Source of the DNA: Methylobacterium sp. WL1
GTDB lineage: Bacteria; Pseudomonadota; Alphaproteobacteria; Rhizobiales; Beijerinckiaceae
Length of the DNA stretch: 64,000 bases
NCBI RefSeq assembly: GCF_008000895.1
Contig: NZ_CP042823.1
Span: 3,810,001 to 3,874,000, forward strand
Direction of reading: 5' to 3'
Part shown: positions 27,340 through 35,852 of the stretch, piece by piece
Numbering within the stretch: the first letter of the stretch is position 1
Layout: each line of letters starts with the position of its first letter
Position numbers and translations under genes: made by a program
The notes under the pieces: generated by a model
Seen by the model: only the letters and a program-made list of their open reading frames with translations
The model's database searches: none
What the model was told of the DNA's origin: nothing

Positions 27340-28139
27340 CCAGCCAGACCGAGGATCTTGGTGCCGGCGAAGACCTCCTGTTCGCTGTCGCCGAGGGGGT
27401 GGCGACCATCACGTTGAACCGACCAGAGCGGAAGAACGCCTTCACCTTCCCGATGATCGAGGCCTGGACGGCGGCCCTCCAGCGCTGCCGCACGGATGAG
27501 GCGGTCCGCGTCGTCATCGTGACCGGCGCAGGCCCGGCCTTCTGCAGCGGCGGCGACATCGTCGAGATGGGCGAGCGCCTCGACCAGCCGCCCCAGCGGC
27601 GTAAGGACGAACTTTTTAGCCGGATCCAGCGCATCCCGCTGGCGCTCGAGGATCTCGACAAGCCGGTCATCGCCGCGCTGAACGGCGTGGCCACCGGGGC
27701 GGGCCTCGACCTCGCGCTGATGTGCGACCTGCGCTACGCCGCGCGCAGTGCCCGCTTTGCCGAGACCTATGTTCGCGTCGGGCTGGTGCCCGGTGCCGGG
27801 GGCGCCCACTTCCTGCCCCGACTCGTCGGCACCGCGAAGGCGCTAGAGCTGTTCTTCACCGGTGACTTCGTCGATGCGGAGGAAGCGCTCCGGATCGGCC
27901 TCGTCAACGGCGTTCACGACGATGTGGCCCTGATGCCGGCGGTCGAGGCGCTGGCGCGTCGGATCGCCAAGGCGCCACCGCTCACGCTGAGCCTGATCAA
28001 GCGCGCAGTCTATCAGGGGATGCGCAACGACCTGCGCACCAACCTCGACCTGATCTCCTCGCACTATGCGGTGATCACCGCGACGCCCGAGCATCGGGAT
28101 GCGGTGCAGGCGTTCATCGGCGGGCGCAGCAAGCCTTGA
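27336..28139 (+). CDS. Enoyl-CoA hydratase/isomerase family protein
   Basis: A 267-residue crotonase. The oxyanion-hole segments FCSGGDIVEM and NGVATGAGLDLALMCD are clear. In the active-site strip YAARSARFAETYVRVGLVPGAGG the two glutamates of classical hydratases (Glu144 and Glu164 in the rat enzyme) are not at the expected places. The pattern is closer to PaaG-like isomerases or ring-opening/hydrolase crotonases. It is the last gene of the CoA-dependent operon. Confidence 0.9.
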   Translation: MTSQTEDLGAGEDLLFAVAEGVATITLNRPERKNAFTFPMIEAWTAALQRCRTDEAVRVVIVTGAGPAFCSGGDIVEMGERLDQPPQRRKDELFSRIQRIPLALEDLDKPVIAALNGVATGAGLDLALMCDLRYAARSARFAETYVRVGLVPGAGGAHFLPRLVGTAKALELFFTGDFVDAEEALRIGLVNGVHDDVALMPAVEALARRIAKAPPLTLSLIKRAVYQGMRNDLRTNLDLISSHYAVITATPEHRDAVQAFIGGRSKP

Positions 28140-28308
28140 AGTGAAGGGCGCCCACTTGAGTGCTGGTGGGCTTCCGGTTGGGTCACCCCGCCCCCGTACG
28201 TGATGTGGGGAAGATGACGTGCCAGGAACGAAAGCAGCAGAAGCAAAACAACATCGGAATTGTGTCAGCTGATTCCGGTCTTTAATCAGACTGCTCGCGA
28301 AAGATAAT

Positions 28309-28325
28309 ATCAAATACGATTTGAT
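28309..28325. promoter_or_regulatory. Operator-like palindrome before the class II aldolase gene
   Basis: ATCAAAT-ACG-ATTTGAT is a perfect 7-bp inverted repeat with a 3-base centre, 18 bases before the ATG at 28344. The position just before the ribosome-binding region suits a repressor site. Confidence 0.5.
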
Positions 28326-28343
28326 CGATGAGGGAACCGCCAA

Positions 28344-29159
28344 ATGAATGTTGCAGCCAAGCGGTCGGTGTACGAACCTGACCAAGCCGGTCTGGCTTTC
28401 CCTCGCTACCCCGTGTTCGATGATGCCGCGCAGGAGCGAAGACACCGCAAGGTTCGGTTGGCTGCCGCCTGTAGGCTCTTTGCTGATCTGGGCTACGAAT
28501 ACGGATTCGCCGGCCACATCACCGTCCGCGACCCGGAGGATCCGAACCTCTACTGGACGAATCCGTTCGCCATGGAATTCGGGGCGGTCAAGGCGTCGGA
28601 CCTCCTCCTCGTCGACCACGACGGCCGAGTCATCGAGGGCGCGCGTGCGGTGAACCGCGCCGGCTTCGTCCTGCACGCCGCCATCCACGAGGCGCACCCC
28701 GGCATCCTGGCATCGTGCCACTGCCACACGATCAACGGCATGGCTTGGGCCGCCCTGGGCCGGCGACTGGATCCGATCACCCAGACAGCCTGCGGCTTCT
28801 ACGGTGATGGGCAGGCCCTGATCACCGAGGAAGCTGGCGCCGTGGTGGTGGAGCGCGGGGCCGGCCACAGCGTCGCCGCCGCGTTCGGACGCGACACCAA
28901 GGTTGCCATTCACCAGAACCACGGCCTGTTCAGCGCCGGCCAGGAGAGCATCGAGGAGGCCGTTTGGTGGTTCGTGGCCGCCGAGCGGGCCTGCGAGATT
29001 CAACTCAAGGCCGAGGCGACGGGCCACCCCCTGAAGCTTGTTCCCGAAGCCAATGCGGCGCACTCCGCCAAACACCTCGCCACTCCGTTCATGGCGTGGC
29101 TTCATGCCCAGCCGATGTTCGACCGCACTTTGCGCCAGCATCCGGACGTGATCGACTGA
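28344..29159 (+). CDS. Class II aldolase/adducin family protein
   Basis: A 271-residue protein of the zinc-dependent class II aldolase family. Metal ligands are visible as the His pair in SCHCHTINGMA and the later His in QNHGLFSAG, with HEAHPG upstream. The family includes fuculose-phosphate aldolase and decarboxylases of dihydroxyphthalate-type acids. With neighbouring carriers and a lactonase, a decarboxylase or retro-aldol step in acid degradation is plausible. It is preceded by the palindrome at 28309 and by an AT-rich promoter. Confidence 0.9.
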   Translation: MNVAAKRSVYEPDQAGLAFPRYPVFDDAAQERRHRKVRLAAACRLFADLGYEYGFAGHITVRDPEDPNLYWTNPFAMEFGAVKASDLLLVDHDGRVIEGARAVNRAGFVLHAAIHEAHPGILASCHCHTINGMAWAALGRRLDPITQTACGFYGDGQALITEEAGAVVVERGAGHSVAAAFGRDTKVAIHQNHGLFSAGQESIEEAVWWFVAAERACEIQLKAEATGHPLKLVPEANAAHSAKHLATPFMAWLHAQPMFDRTLRQHPDVID

Positions 29160-29305
29160 TCGACTGCTGCACACCGCGGCGCGCGCATCTATGCAGAGCA
29201 CAATACGGCGTGGATCTAGAGCTTGCGGTGACGGAAATGATTGCGGCATCCTATGTCTTTGATTCTAATATAAAATAAACATACCGAATGCATCGGGAGG
29301 TGCGA

Positions 29306-30598
29306 ATGCGCAAGCGCCGTTATCTGCTGTATATTGGCATTTTCTTGCTTGTCGTCTTCAATTATGTGGACCGCGTCGCGCTGTCGGTCGCGGCGCCGGC
29401 GATCGCGGCTGAATACAATCTGAGTCCGGTACAGGTCGGTTACTTGTTCTCAGCTTATCTCTGGACGTATGTCGTCTGCTTGATCCCATGCGGATTTCTG
29501 ACCGATCGCTACGGGGCGAAGGTGGTCAACGGCGTCGGTGTGCTCGTGTGGTCCGGCGCGACGATTCTCACAGGGCTCGCGTCCGGCTTCGTCAGCCTTC
29601 TCGGCTCGCGCATGCTGATGGGCGCGGCGGAGGCGTCCACCTATCCAGCGGGCGGTCGCGTGTTGCGGGATTGGGCGCCGCGATCCGAGTTCGGTCTGGC
29701 GGCCACGATGCTCAACAGCGGCGGCTACGCGGGTCCTGCGTTCGGGACCTTGCTGCTCGGGTGGGTGGTGTCAGTCCACGGCTGGCGGTGGGGTTTCTAT
29801 ACGGCCGGCTTGCTGGGCTTGGTTTGGCTGGTCGGCTGGTTGGTCTGGTATCGCGTGCCGGAGACGGCAACCTTCGTCGGCGAAGACGAGCGCGCCTTCA
29901 TCCTGCGTGAGCGCGATTCCGGGGCGAAATCCGGTGGCTCGGCCGACGGGTTTGGCGTGCTGTTGCGCTCGCGCAGTATGATCGCCGTCGCCGTCACGCA
30001 GGGCTGCGCCGTCTACACGCAGATCGTGTTCCTGACCTGGCTTCCGAGCTATCTCGCCAACGTCAAGCACATGTCGATCGTGAAGTCGGGCCTGTTCACG
30101 GCGTTCCCGTACTTCGCGGCGACGGTCTTCGCGTGGGTCCTCGCCCATCTGAGCGATCGTGCGCTGGCCGCGGAGGGCGGCTCCAGCACGGGGCGGCGGC
30201 GGCGCATCGTCGTCGTGTCGATGCTCAGCGCGGCCGTGATCCTGGCGGCACCGTTCGTCGACAGCACGCCGATGATCCTGGGCCTGATCACCATCTCGCT
30301 GACCGGCTTGGCGACGGGCATCTCGCTCAACATTGCCCTGGCCGCCGATCTGCTGCGGTCGCCTGCGAGTGCTGGCAAAGCCATGGCGATCCAGATCACC
30401 GGCGGGAACATGTTCGGCCTCATCGCGCCGATCGCCACGGGCTACATCATCGCGGCGACGGGTAGCTACGACCTCGCCTTCGTGGCCGGTGGCGTGCTGC
30501 TGGTGACCGGGGCCGTGATCACGCTGACCCTGACGCACGCCCCGATCGGTGGCGACCTCCCCGCGCCAGCGGTCGTCCCCGCGCTGCGCCGCGCTTAA
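29306..30598 (+). CDS. MFS transporter, ACS (phthalate permease-like) type
   Basis: A 430-residue carrier. The ATG at 29306 is preferred because GGAGGT lies five bases upstream; an ATG at 29288 has none. Helix 1 carries FNYVDRVALSVAAPAIA and loop 2-3 has TDRYGAK, as in the ACS family of organic-acid symporters. The gene is followed by an SMP-30 lactonase after 20 bases. Confidence 0.9.
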   Translation: MRKRRYLLYIGIFLLVVFNYVDRVALSVAAPAIAAEYNLSPVQVGYLFSAYLWTYVVCLIPCGFLTDRYGAKVVNGVGVLVWSGATILTGLASGFVSLLGSRMLMGAAEASTYPAGGRVLRDWAPRSEFGLAATMLNSGGYAGPAFGTLLLGWVVSVHGWRWGFYTAGLLGLVWLVGWLVWYRVPETATFVGEDERAFILRERDSGAKSGGSADGFGVLLRSRSMIAVAVTQGCAVYTQIVFLTWLPSYLANVKHMSIVKSGLFTAFPYFAATVFAWVLAHLSDRALAAEGGSSTGRRRRIVVVSMLSAAVILAAPFVDSTPMILGLITISLTGLATGISLNIALAADLLRSPASAGKAMAIQITGGNMFGLIAPIATGYIIAATGSYDLAFVAGGVLLVTGAVITLTLTHAPIGGDLPAPAVVPALRRA

Positions 30599-30618
30599 GC
30601 TCTTAGACGGAGGTCACG

Positions 30619-31548
30619 ATGTACGCAGCCCCGCCTATCTGCCCAACGAGAGTCTTCGCCACCTACCCCGAGGCGTGGCGGGTGGCCACGGCGGAGAACG
30701 AGTGGATCCGCACGCAGCCGGGGCGCATGCCGACCGGATCGTTCCTGGAGGGGCCGTCCTTCGACCTTGACGGCAATCTCTGGTGTGTCGACATCCCGAA
30801 CGGACGCATCTTGTGCGTGGCGCCGGACGGCGGTTTCACCATCGCGGCCGAGTACGATGGTTGGCCGAACGGCCTCAAGATCCACCGTGACGGCCGGATA
30901 TTCATCGCCGACTACAAGAACGGCATCATGGTCGTCGACCCGGATACCGGCACGGTCCAGCCGTTCCTCCTACGGGTCGGGCCCGAGCGGTTCCGGGGCG
31001 TCAACGATCTCTTCTTCTCTCGCGATGGCGATCTCTACTTCACCGATCAGGGCCTAACCGGCTGGCAGGACCCGGGCGGACGCCTCTTCCGCGTTCGGGC
31101 GGACGGGGTCGTGACCTGCATCCTGGACGGCATCCCAAGCCCGAACGGCCTCGTCATGAACCTCACTGAGGACACGGTGTACCTGGCGGTTACGCGGGCC
31201 AACGCGGTCTGGCGGATCCCGCTGATGCGGGACGGGACGGCCGCCAAGGTGGGCACCTTCATCCAGATGTCGGGCGGGGCCGGGCCGGACGGGCTCGCCC
31301 TCGACGCGGAGGGTCGCATCGCCGTCGCCCATGCCGGGAAGGGCGCCGTCTGGCTGTTCGACGCCACGGGGGAGCCGGTGCTGCGCATAACCTCTTGCGC
31401 CGGCCTGCACACTACCAACGTGGCGTTCGGCGGCGCGGATGGACGAGCACTGTTCATCACTGAGTCTGGCTCAGGCGTCATTCTACGGGCTGACCTGCAG
31501 ACGCCCGGGCACACTATGTTCTCGCACACGCACGAGAGCGAGGTGTGA
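30619..31548 (+). CDS. SMP-30/gluconolactonase family lactonase
   Basis: A 309-residue beta-propeller of the SMP-30/gluconolaconase/LRE family. The metal ligands are expected at Glu in LEGPSFD, Asn in WPNGLKIH, Asn in GVNDLFF and Asp in GPDGLALD. It hydrolyses a lactone in the cytoplasm. Its place right behind an acid carrier suggests action on the imported compound or its oxidised lactone. Confidence 0.9.
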   Translation: MYAAPPICPTRVFATYPEAWRVATAENEWIRTQPGRMPTGSFLEGPSFDLDGNLWCVDIPNGRILCVAPDGGFTIAAEYDGWPNGLKIHRDGRIFIADYKNGIMVVDPDTGTVQPFLLRVGPERFRGVNDLFFSRDGDLYFTDQGLTGWQDPGGRLFRVRADGVVTCILDGIPSPNGLVMNLTEDTVYLAVTRANAVWRIPLMRDGTAAKVGTFIQMSGGAGPDGLALDAEGRIAVAHAGKGAVWLFDATGEPVLRITSCAGLHTTNVAFGGADGRALFITESGSGVILRADLQTPGHTMFSHTHESEV

Positions 31549-31761
31549 TCGTTGGCTCTGTGCGCCGCACGGTTGGAACTGAGGTCTGCAGACCGGCCGG
31601 CCAGTCCCAATCGAAACACCCGGGATCGCCACGGCCGAGGATAATCCGTGAGGCTCGCACGGGGCGTCGTCCCGCCGCCGAACGCCGCCAAGACGCGCGG
31701 CAGATCCTTATCGGCCTTCACCTCGCCGCGATCCCCGCGTCACCCCACGGAGTGGATACAG

Positions 31762-32307
31762 ATGGCCCACCTCCCCTATGCGGATCCGAATCGACCGGAA
31801 ACGGCCGAACTCGTCGCTCGCATCACCGCCCAACGCGGCGGGGTGCTGCACCTCTACGCCATGCTGCTGCACAGCCCGTCGGTAGCCGACGGCTGGCTGC
31901 ATTTCCTCAGCGCGATCCGCCAGCGCTGCGTCGTGCCGGGGGCCCTGCGCGAGCTAGTGATCCTACAGGTCGCCCACCTCAACGGGGCACCCTACGAGGC
32001 CGAGCAGCATATCCCGATCGCGCTGCGCGAAGGGGTGCCCCAAGCGCAGGTCGACGCCCTCCCCGACTGGAGGGCATCAGATGTGTTCGAGCCGGCGCAG
32101 CGCGCGGCCCTGGCCTACTGCGATGCGATGACCCGAACCATCCACGTGCCGGCTGACGTGTTCGCAGACCTGCGCACCCACTTTGACCCGCGGACGATCG
32201 TCGAGCTCACCGCGACGGTCGGGGCCTACAACATGGTCTCTCGCTTCCTCGAAGCGCTCGGCATCAGCTCCGCCGACGACATGCGTGCGGGGCGGGCTGA
32301 CCGATGA
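31762..32307 (+). CDS. Carboxymuconolactone decarboxylase (CMD) family protein
   Basis: A 181-residue CMD-domain protein. The start at 31762 gives the family-typical N-terminus; a longer frame from 31648 adds an Arg/Pro-rich leader. The core ALRELVILQVAHLNGAPYEAEQH keeps the conserved Glu and His but has no CxxC. It is therefore not an AhpD-like peroxidase and more like the decarboxylase branch. Its stop overlaps the start of a broken short-chain dehydrogenase (ATGA). Confidence 0.9.
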   Translation: MAHLPYADPNRPETAELVARITAQRGGVLHLYAMLLHSPSVADGWLHFLSAIRQRCVVPGALRELVILQVAHLNGAPYEAEQHIPIALREGVPQAQVDALPDWRASDVFEPAQRAALAYCDAMTRTIHVPADVFADLRTHFDPRTIVELTATVGAYNMVSRFLEALGISSADDMRAGRADR

Positions 32308-32570
32308 CAAACCCCTTCTCCCTCGACGGCAAGGTCGCGCTCATCACCGGCTGCGGCTCGCAGTAGCCCTGGTGGAGCAATGCTAAGGCCACGGCCGTGA
32401 CCTTAGCCCGGCGCGGCGCGAGGGTCGCCACACGCAACCGGTCCGACGCGATCCGCATCTGTCTGAACGGAGCCCCAGATCGGGCGGCGTTGACCTGGGC
32501 GCTGCATCGCTTGTCGGGAATACTTACCTGGCCGAGCGTTGTGTGCACGGGAGGACGAACGCTTCGCTGA
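32304..32570 (+). pseudogene. Truncated short-chain dehydrogenase/reductase
   Basis: The ATG overlaps the preceding stop, and the frame opens like an SDR: SLDGKVALITGCGSQ. Then a TAG occurs at 32364-32366. The same frame continues in recognisable SDR sequence (NAKATAVTLARRGARVAT) before the similarity fades and a TGA occurs at 32568. The Rossmann glycine pattern is damaged (PWW where GPGW is usual in this subfamily). The catalytic Ser-Tyr-Lys part is absent, so the gene is dead. It was presumably once the last gene of the catabolic operon. Confidence 0.8.
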
Positions 32571-32897
32571 GATGTTCGATGATGTGTCGGCCAAACGGGG
32601 CTGAACCTCGGCCAACCGATACTCTGCATGGATGGAGCGTCGGTCCGACGTAGACTTGAGAGCCCTGCGCTTCATGCTGCGAGCGAATCGCACCGTCCGC
32701 GATTGTCGTCGACGTCCGCTTCCGAGCTATTGTGATGGCCCATCAAGCGTCCGGCATGGGCGCTAAGCTGAATGTCCGCTTTCAGGTCAGGCCTTCTTAC
32801 TGCCTCCCGCCAATGCTGGACTACGTGTTCTGCACCAAGCGTTGGATCTGACGACTAGTACACCGTCACCAGCCTGGGGGAGCGGCTCGACCGAGAC
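32571..32897. other. Decayed sequence after the SDR remnant
   Basis: No intact gene was found. A short stretch ending near 32603 reads AREDERFAEMFDDVSAKRG and then stops, like the tail of a lost protein, but the family is not recognisable. The rest appears non-coding. Confidence 0.4.
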
Positions 32898-33275
32898 ATG
32901 TCGACCCTCGAGGCACTGCGCCACCTGACGGCCTTGTGCCGCTACCAGCGCCCGCCCGGGTCGCCGCCGGCCCGGAAATACGAGCACCTGTGTCTGGCCC
33001 CGATTACGCTGCCGCCGCCGGTCCGACCCACGACGCCGGTCCCTCCGGGCGTGCCGTTCACGATCGAGGTCTGGAAGGAGACGGGCGGCTGTGTCGAGGC
33101 GCAGCTCGCCGTGATCTATCCCATCGCTATGGCGCGGGTCGCGTTCGAGACGGCGTGCGAGCTGTGGCCCAAGCACGAGGTCACGCTTCGGGACCGGTGC
33201 CGGGTCGTAGCGCGGCGAGAGCGGCCGGAAGCGCCCGCCAGCGCGGCACCCGTCGCCGCCGCTCCTACTCCCTAA
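32898..33275 (+). CDS. Small hypothetical protein, proline-rich centre
   Basis: A 125-residue protein of unknown function. It has an N-terminal segment (LEALRHLTALCRYQRPP), a proline-rich middle, then a more structured part (EVWKETGGCVEAQLAVIYP). The frame remains protein-like upstream of the ATG (YTVTSLGERLDRD) back to a TAG at 32856-32858, so the present start may be secondary to a nonsense mutation. It converges with the minus-strand winged-helix frame and overlaps it by 11 bases. Confidence 0.5.
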   Translation: MSTLEALRHLTALCRYQRPPGSPPARKYEHLCLAPITLPPPVRPTTPVPPGVPFTIEVWKETGGCVEAQLAVIYPIAMARVAFETACELWPKHEVTLRDRCRVVARRERPEAPASAAPVAAAPTP

Positions 33276-33644
33276 TTGCCAGGCCGTTGGCCTCGAGGCG
33301 CGCCAGCACGAGCGTGGCGTCCTTGCCCCGCCTCCGGCCCGGGAAACCGGCGCGCTCGGCGATCTCCACGGCGATCGCGGACTCCGCCGTCAGAACCGCC
33401 AGGATGCGAGCGCGGGTGTCGTGGCGCGGCCGCGGACCGGTGCGTTCGATGCGTGTCGCTACTGCAGCCTCCCGGTTCCAGCGTTCAGGCTCAGGCAGAT
33501 GGCCAGCGCCTGCGGATCGCCGACGGTGAGCCAGTCGCCCCCGACCACGCGCCAGTTCTCGAAGTCGTCGTCTGCCTCGACGATGTGGTCGCGGGACGTG
33601 ATGACCGTCACGGCCTCTGCGATCGAGTCTGAGTCCTCGAGCAC
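33265..33644 (-). pseudogene. Frameshifted small gene with winged-helix C-terminus
   Basis: From a GTG at 33644 the frame codes for a soluble segment (EAVTVITSRDHIVEADDDFE, then DPQALAICLSL) and stops at 33459. The -1 frame takes over smoothly near 33485 (ERWNREAAVATRIERTG) and continues as a helix-turn-helix-like domain (TRARILAVLTAESAIAVEIAERAG, then LVLARLEANGLAIRE) to a stop at 33265. The total length fits a single gene of about 126 codons that has lost one base. A sequencing error is the alternative. Confidence 0.5.
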
Positions 33645-33665
33645 GCGGTTACGCGGATGCGACGA

Positions 33666-33842
33666 TCATCCGACGGCGCGCTTCACAGCAAGGCGCTCCT
33701 CGTCCGGCTGATCAGGCATGTCGGCGGCGACCTTCTCAACGATGGCGCGCGTGATTGCCTCATCCAGTTCAAGGCCACGGGCGAAGACGTTGAGGCGCCG
33801 CATCATGTGCTGGACCGTGGTTCTGTCGAGGGGTTCACTCAC
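33666..33842 (-). CDS. Small hypothetical protein
   Basis: A 58-residue helical, charged protein (HMMRRLNVFARGLELDEAIT, then EKVAADMPDQPDEERLAVKRAVG). The GTG start at 33842 overlaps the stop of the upstream gene (GTGA), so translation is coupled. I do not recognise the family. Confidence 0.55.
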   Translation of the reverse strand: MSEPLDRTTVQHMMRRLNVFARGLELDEAITRAIVEKVAADMPDQPDEERLAVKRAVG

Positions 33843-34096
33843 CCCTTCACCGGATGCGCCAGTATGACCGCGGTGCGGACCATGTTGCGCTTGTAGGCGT
33901 CCTCGTCGGTGAGCAGCGCGTCTTGGGAGGCTTTGTGACTGGTGATCGCCGCGACCAGGTCGAGGGTCCAGCCCTTCGCTAGCGGGTACACCTCGGCCGC
34001 CAGGTCGGCGAGCACGGCATCCACCACGGCGGTGATCTCGTCGTCCGTCACCTCGGAGACCTTGCGGAGGTCGGACACGGTCGGGTTGCTGGCCAT
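33839..34096 (-). CDS. Small hypothetical protein
   Basis: An 85-residue soluble, acidic, helix-rich protein (SDLRKVSEVTDDEITAVVDAV, then AITSHKASQDALLTDEDAYKR). It starts at an ATG at 34096 and is translationally coupled to the 58-residue gene. Family unknown. Such paired small genes are common in mobile and strain-specific regions of this genus, but no function can be given. Confidence 0.6.
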   Translation of the reverse strand: MASNPTVSDLRKVSEVTDDEITAVVDAVLADLAAEVYPLAKGWTLDLVAAITSHKASQDALLTDEDAYKRNMVRTAVILAHPVKG

Positions 34097-34231
34097 GCCG
34101 CAGAGCTACTCCAGGCTGGTCTACATCGTCCATTAAAGATGCCCCAGCTGGCCCCAAGGAGCCTCTGCCCAGCATGACACGGCAGCAGTGGCGAGCCGCA
34201 AAGGCGCAAGCCCGCAAGGGAGGGCTCGCCC

Positions 34232-34585
34232 ATGCTTCGTGATCGTGTCGCGGTCCGCTTCGGCGGCAGCCAGGAAAAGCAGGCCTATGACCGGGAACGT
34301 GAGGCCCGGCCGGAGCTGATGCGGTGGCTTCTTGCCAACGCGCAAAATGCCGATCGAATCGTGGCACACCGGATCCGACGCGGCGTGTTCGGTAAATCGG
34401 TGGCCAAGATCGATGCAGCCGTGGAGGTGCTATGCCAGGACGGCTTGAACGCGCTCCGCCGCGGACCGGTTGATGAGCAGCCCGACGAGTCTCAAAAGCA
34501 TTTCTGGCGCCTTGGCTTCGTAGGGGCGGCCTACGAGGCCAGAGACATAGCGCTCGGCCTTGGCGCGCCCGCAGCGAACTGCTGA
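34232..34585 (+). CDS. Possible small hypothetical protein
   Basis: A 117-residue frame rich in charged residues (RFGGSQEKQAYDREREARPEL, and later SQKHFWRLGFVGAAYEARD). Base use is compatible with coding. Minus-strand frames over the same DNA look less protein-like, but the call is not certain. Confidence 0.4.
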   Translation: MLRDRVAVRFGGSQEKQAYDREREARPELMRWLLANAQNADRIVAHRIRRGVFGKSVAKIDAAVEVLCQDGLNALRRGPVDEQPDESQKHFWRLGFVGAAYEARDIALGLGAPAANC

Positions 34586-34677
34586 CATCGGAATCGTCAG
34601 CCGACCTGACCGGCAGGTAACCCCGGCCCCGCAGGAACGCCCCGGGGGCCAAGCCATCTCATCTGAGTAATAATGGA

Positions 34678-35367
34678 CTAGGCGGACCGCGCATGATGCG
34701 CAAAGACACCACCTCGAAATTCAGCAGTCGAAGATATACTTAAATTCATTATATCTAAAATCGCCTTTTTATGGCGCTCTTTCTGTTTCCGATCTGTCGA
34801 AACTCCCATAATATCTGCATGGTGCCGCCGATCTTTCACGGACGTGTCGTAAACAGCCGCAATCTTCTCACCATCTTTTTCCCTGACGTCGCCTGCCGGC
34901 ATCGTCGCAACAGAATGCCAAAATCGGTCCTTGTCCCTCTTACGGGAGGCTTCTTTTAGCAGGTCAAAAGTAATTTCGAATTCATGATCAGAGGCATTCT
35001 GCCGTAAAACGCTTAGACCTTTTTTATCCAACTGCAGCAAAACTCCACCCAACAACTTGCCACTCCGAAGATCGAAGGCTTGATCTTGTGGTTCAGTGAC
35101 AAGGTAGTGCAGATTTTCAGCGTTTTTTACTCGGCCCGGCGAGAGTAAGGTTGCCTTATAAATCTCGCATGCGCCAGGTGACCCTGCGGCAGAGTTTACC
35201 TCAGAGACTCGGGAGTCTGCTTCAGAGCTGAAAGCTTGCCGGCATAGACGGCAGACGTCAGGCTCAAGCAGTAGGTAACTGAAGAACTTCCCGCAGAGGT
35301 TTCGGAAGGCTTCGGCCCGTGAATGCAGCGCCTTCTCCAAAGTATTCTTTGTCGCTGACGACGGCAT
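34678..35367 (-). CDS. Hypothetical protein of the three-gene cassette (C)
   Basis: A 229-residue frame of unknown family with lower GC than its surroundings. It includes a cysteine pair (CRLC) near residue 40 and a Lys/Arg-rich C-terminal third. It overlaps the end of the upstream gene by 104 bases in another frame, which is unusual. The true start may be further in, though no good ATG or GTG is seen, or the two frames may be joined by frameshifting. It is the last gene of the cassette. Confidence 0.6.
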   Translation of the reverse strand: MPSSATKNTLEKALHSRAEAFRNLCGKFFSYLLLEPDVCRLCRQAFSSEADSRVSEVNSAAGSPGACEIYKATLLSPGRVKNAENLHYLVTEPQDQAFDLRSGKLLGGVLLQLDKKGLSVLRQNASDHEFEITFDLLKEASRKRDKDRFWHSVATMPAGDVREKDGEKIAAVYDTSVKDRRHHADIMGVSTDRKQKERHKKAILDIMNLSISSTAEFRGGVFAHHARSA

Positions 35368-35851
35368 ACCAAGTAATCTTGCCCGGAGAATCTATGGTCA
35401 GGTTCAGGTAAAAACCGTCGATGGACGTCCCATAGCTGGCGTTCCCATCATCATCCACCATCGGCTGAGGACGAACACTAGGGTCAACCTCGGCCAAAAA
35501 AGCGGCAAGCATCTCCGCGGTGCCGACGATTTCCGCCCGCTGCTTGGCATCAACTGCATTTGGGTCTCTAGCCGAAGCCAAAATCCCCATAGTCCGCGAG
35601 AACCACGGATCGAAAAACACGCGATCAACGTCGGCAGCGGGCACCGTAGCCGAAAGCCCATCGCTTCGTTCTGATGCGCCTTCTGTAGGAGCCCTACGAC
35701 GGGAGAGGTTCTGCTGAGGCGCCAATTTGCCGCTGTTATTGAGCAGCGGAGAAGGACGATCCGCCGCCGTACGAAACTCGACTGCTACAGGGTTGAGCAG
35801 GCGGTCCCAAGCAGCTTGGCCATCATACGTCGTGCTATCGAGAGCCTGCAT
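35264..35851 (-). CDS. Hypothetical protein of the three-gene cassette (B)
   Basis: A 195-residue soluble protein with no recognised domain. The middle contains FFDPWFSRTMGILASARD and AEMLAAFLAEVDPS. The C-terminal half has alternating strands (GFYLNLTIDSPGKITWYAVV). The start lies one base after the stop of the TIGR04255-like gene, so the two are coupled. A partner role for the neighbouring protein is inferred only from this spacing. Confidence 0.7.
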   Translation of the reverse strand: MQALDSTTYDGQAAWDRLLNPVAVEFRTAADRPSPLLNNSGKLAPQQNLSRRRAPTEGASERSDGLSATVPAADVDRVFFDPWFSRTMGILASARDPNAVDAKQRAEIVGTAEMLAAFLAEVDPSVRPQPMVDDDGNASYGTSIDGFYLNLTIDSPGKITWYAVVSDKEYFGEGAAFTGRSLPKPLREVLQLPTA

Positions 35852-35852
35852 A

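Noticed and set aside
1..32300. Possibility that the catabolic block is a known protocatechuate, phthalate or nicotinate pathway
   Set aside because: No ring-cleaving dioxygenase, no Rieske oxygenase and no hydroxylase typical of those routes is present, so naming the substrate would be guesswork.
33666..34652. Single 328-codon minus-strand protein
   Set aside because: Only its last 58 codons look protein-like, and they have a coupled GTG start; the rest overlaps the better 85-residue gene.
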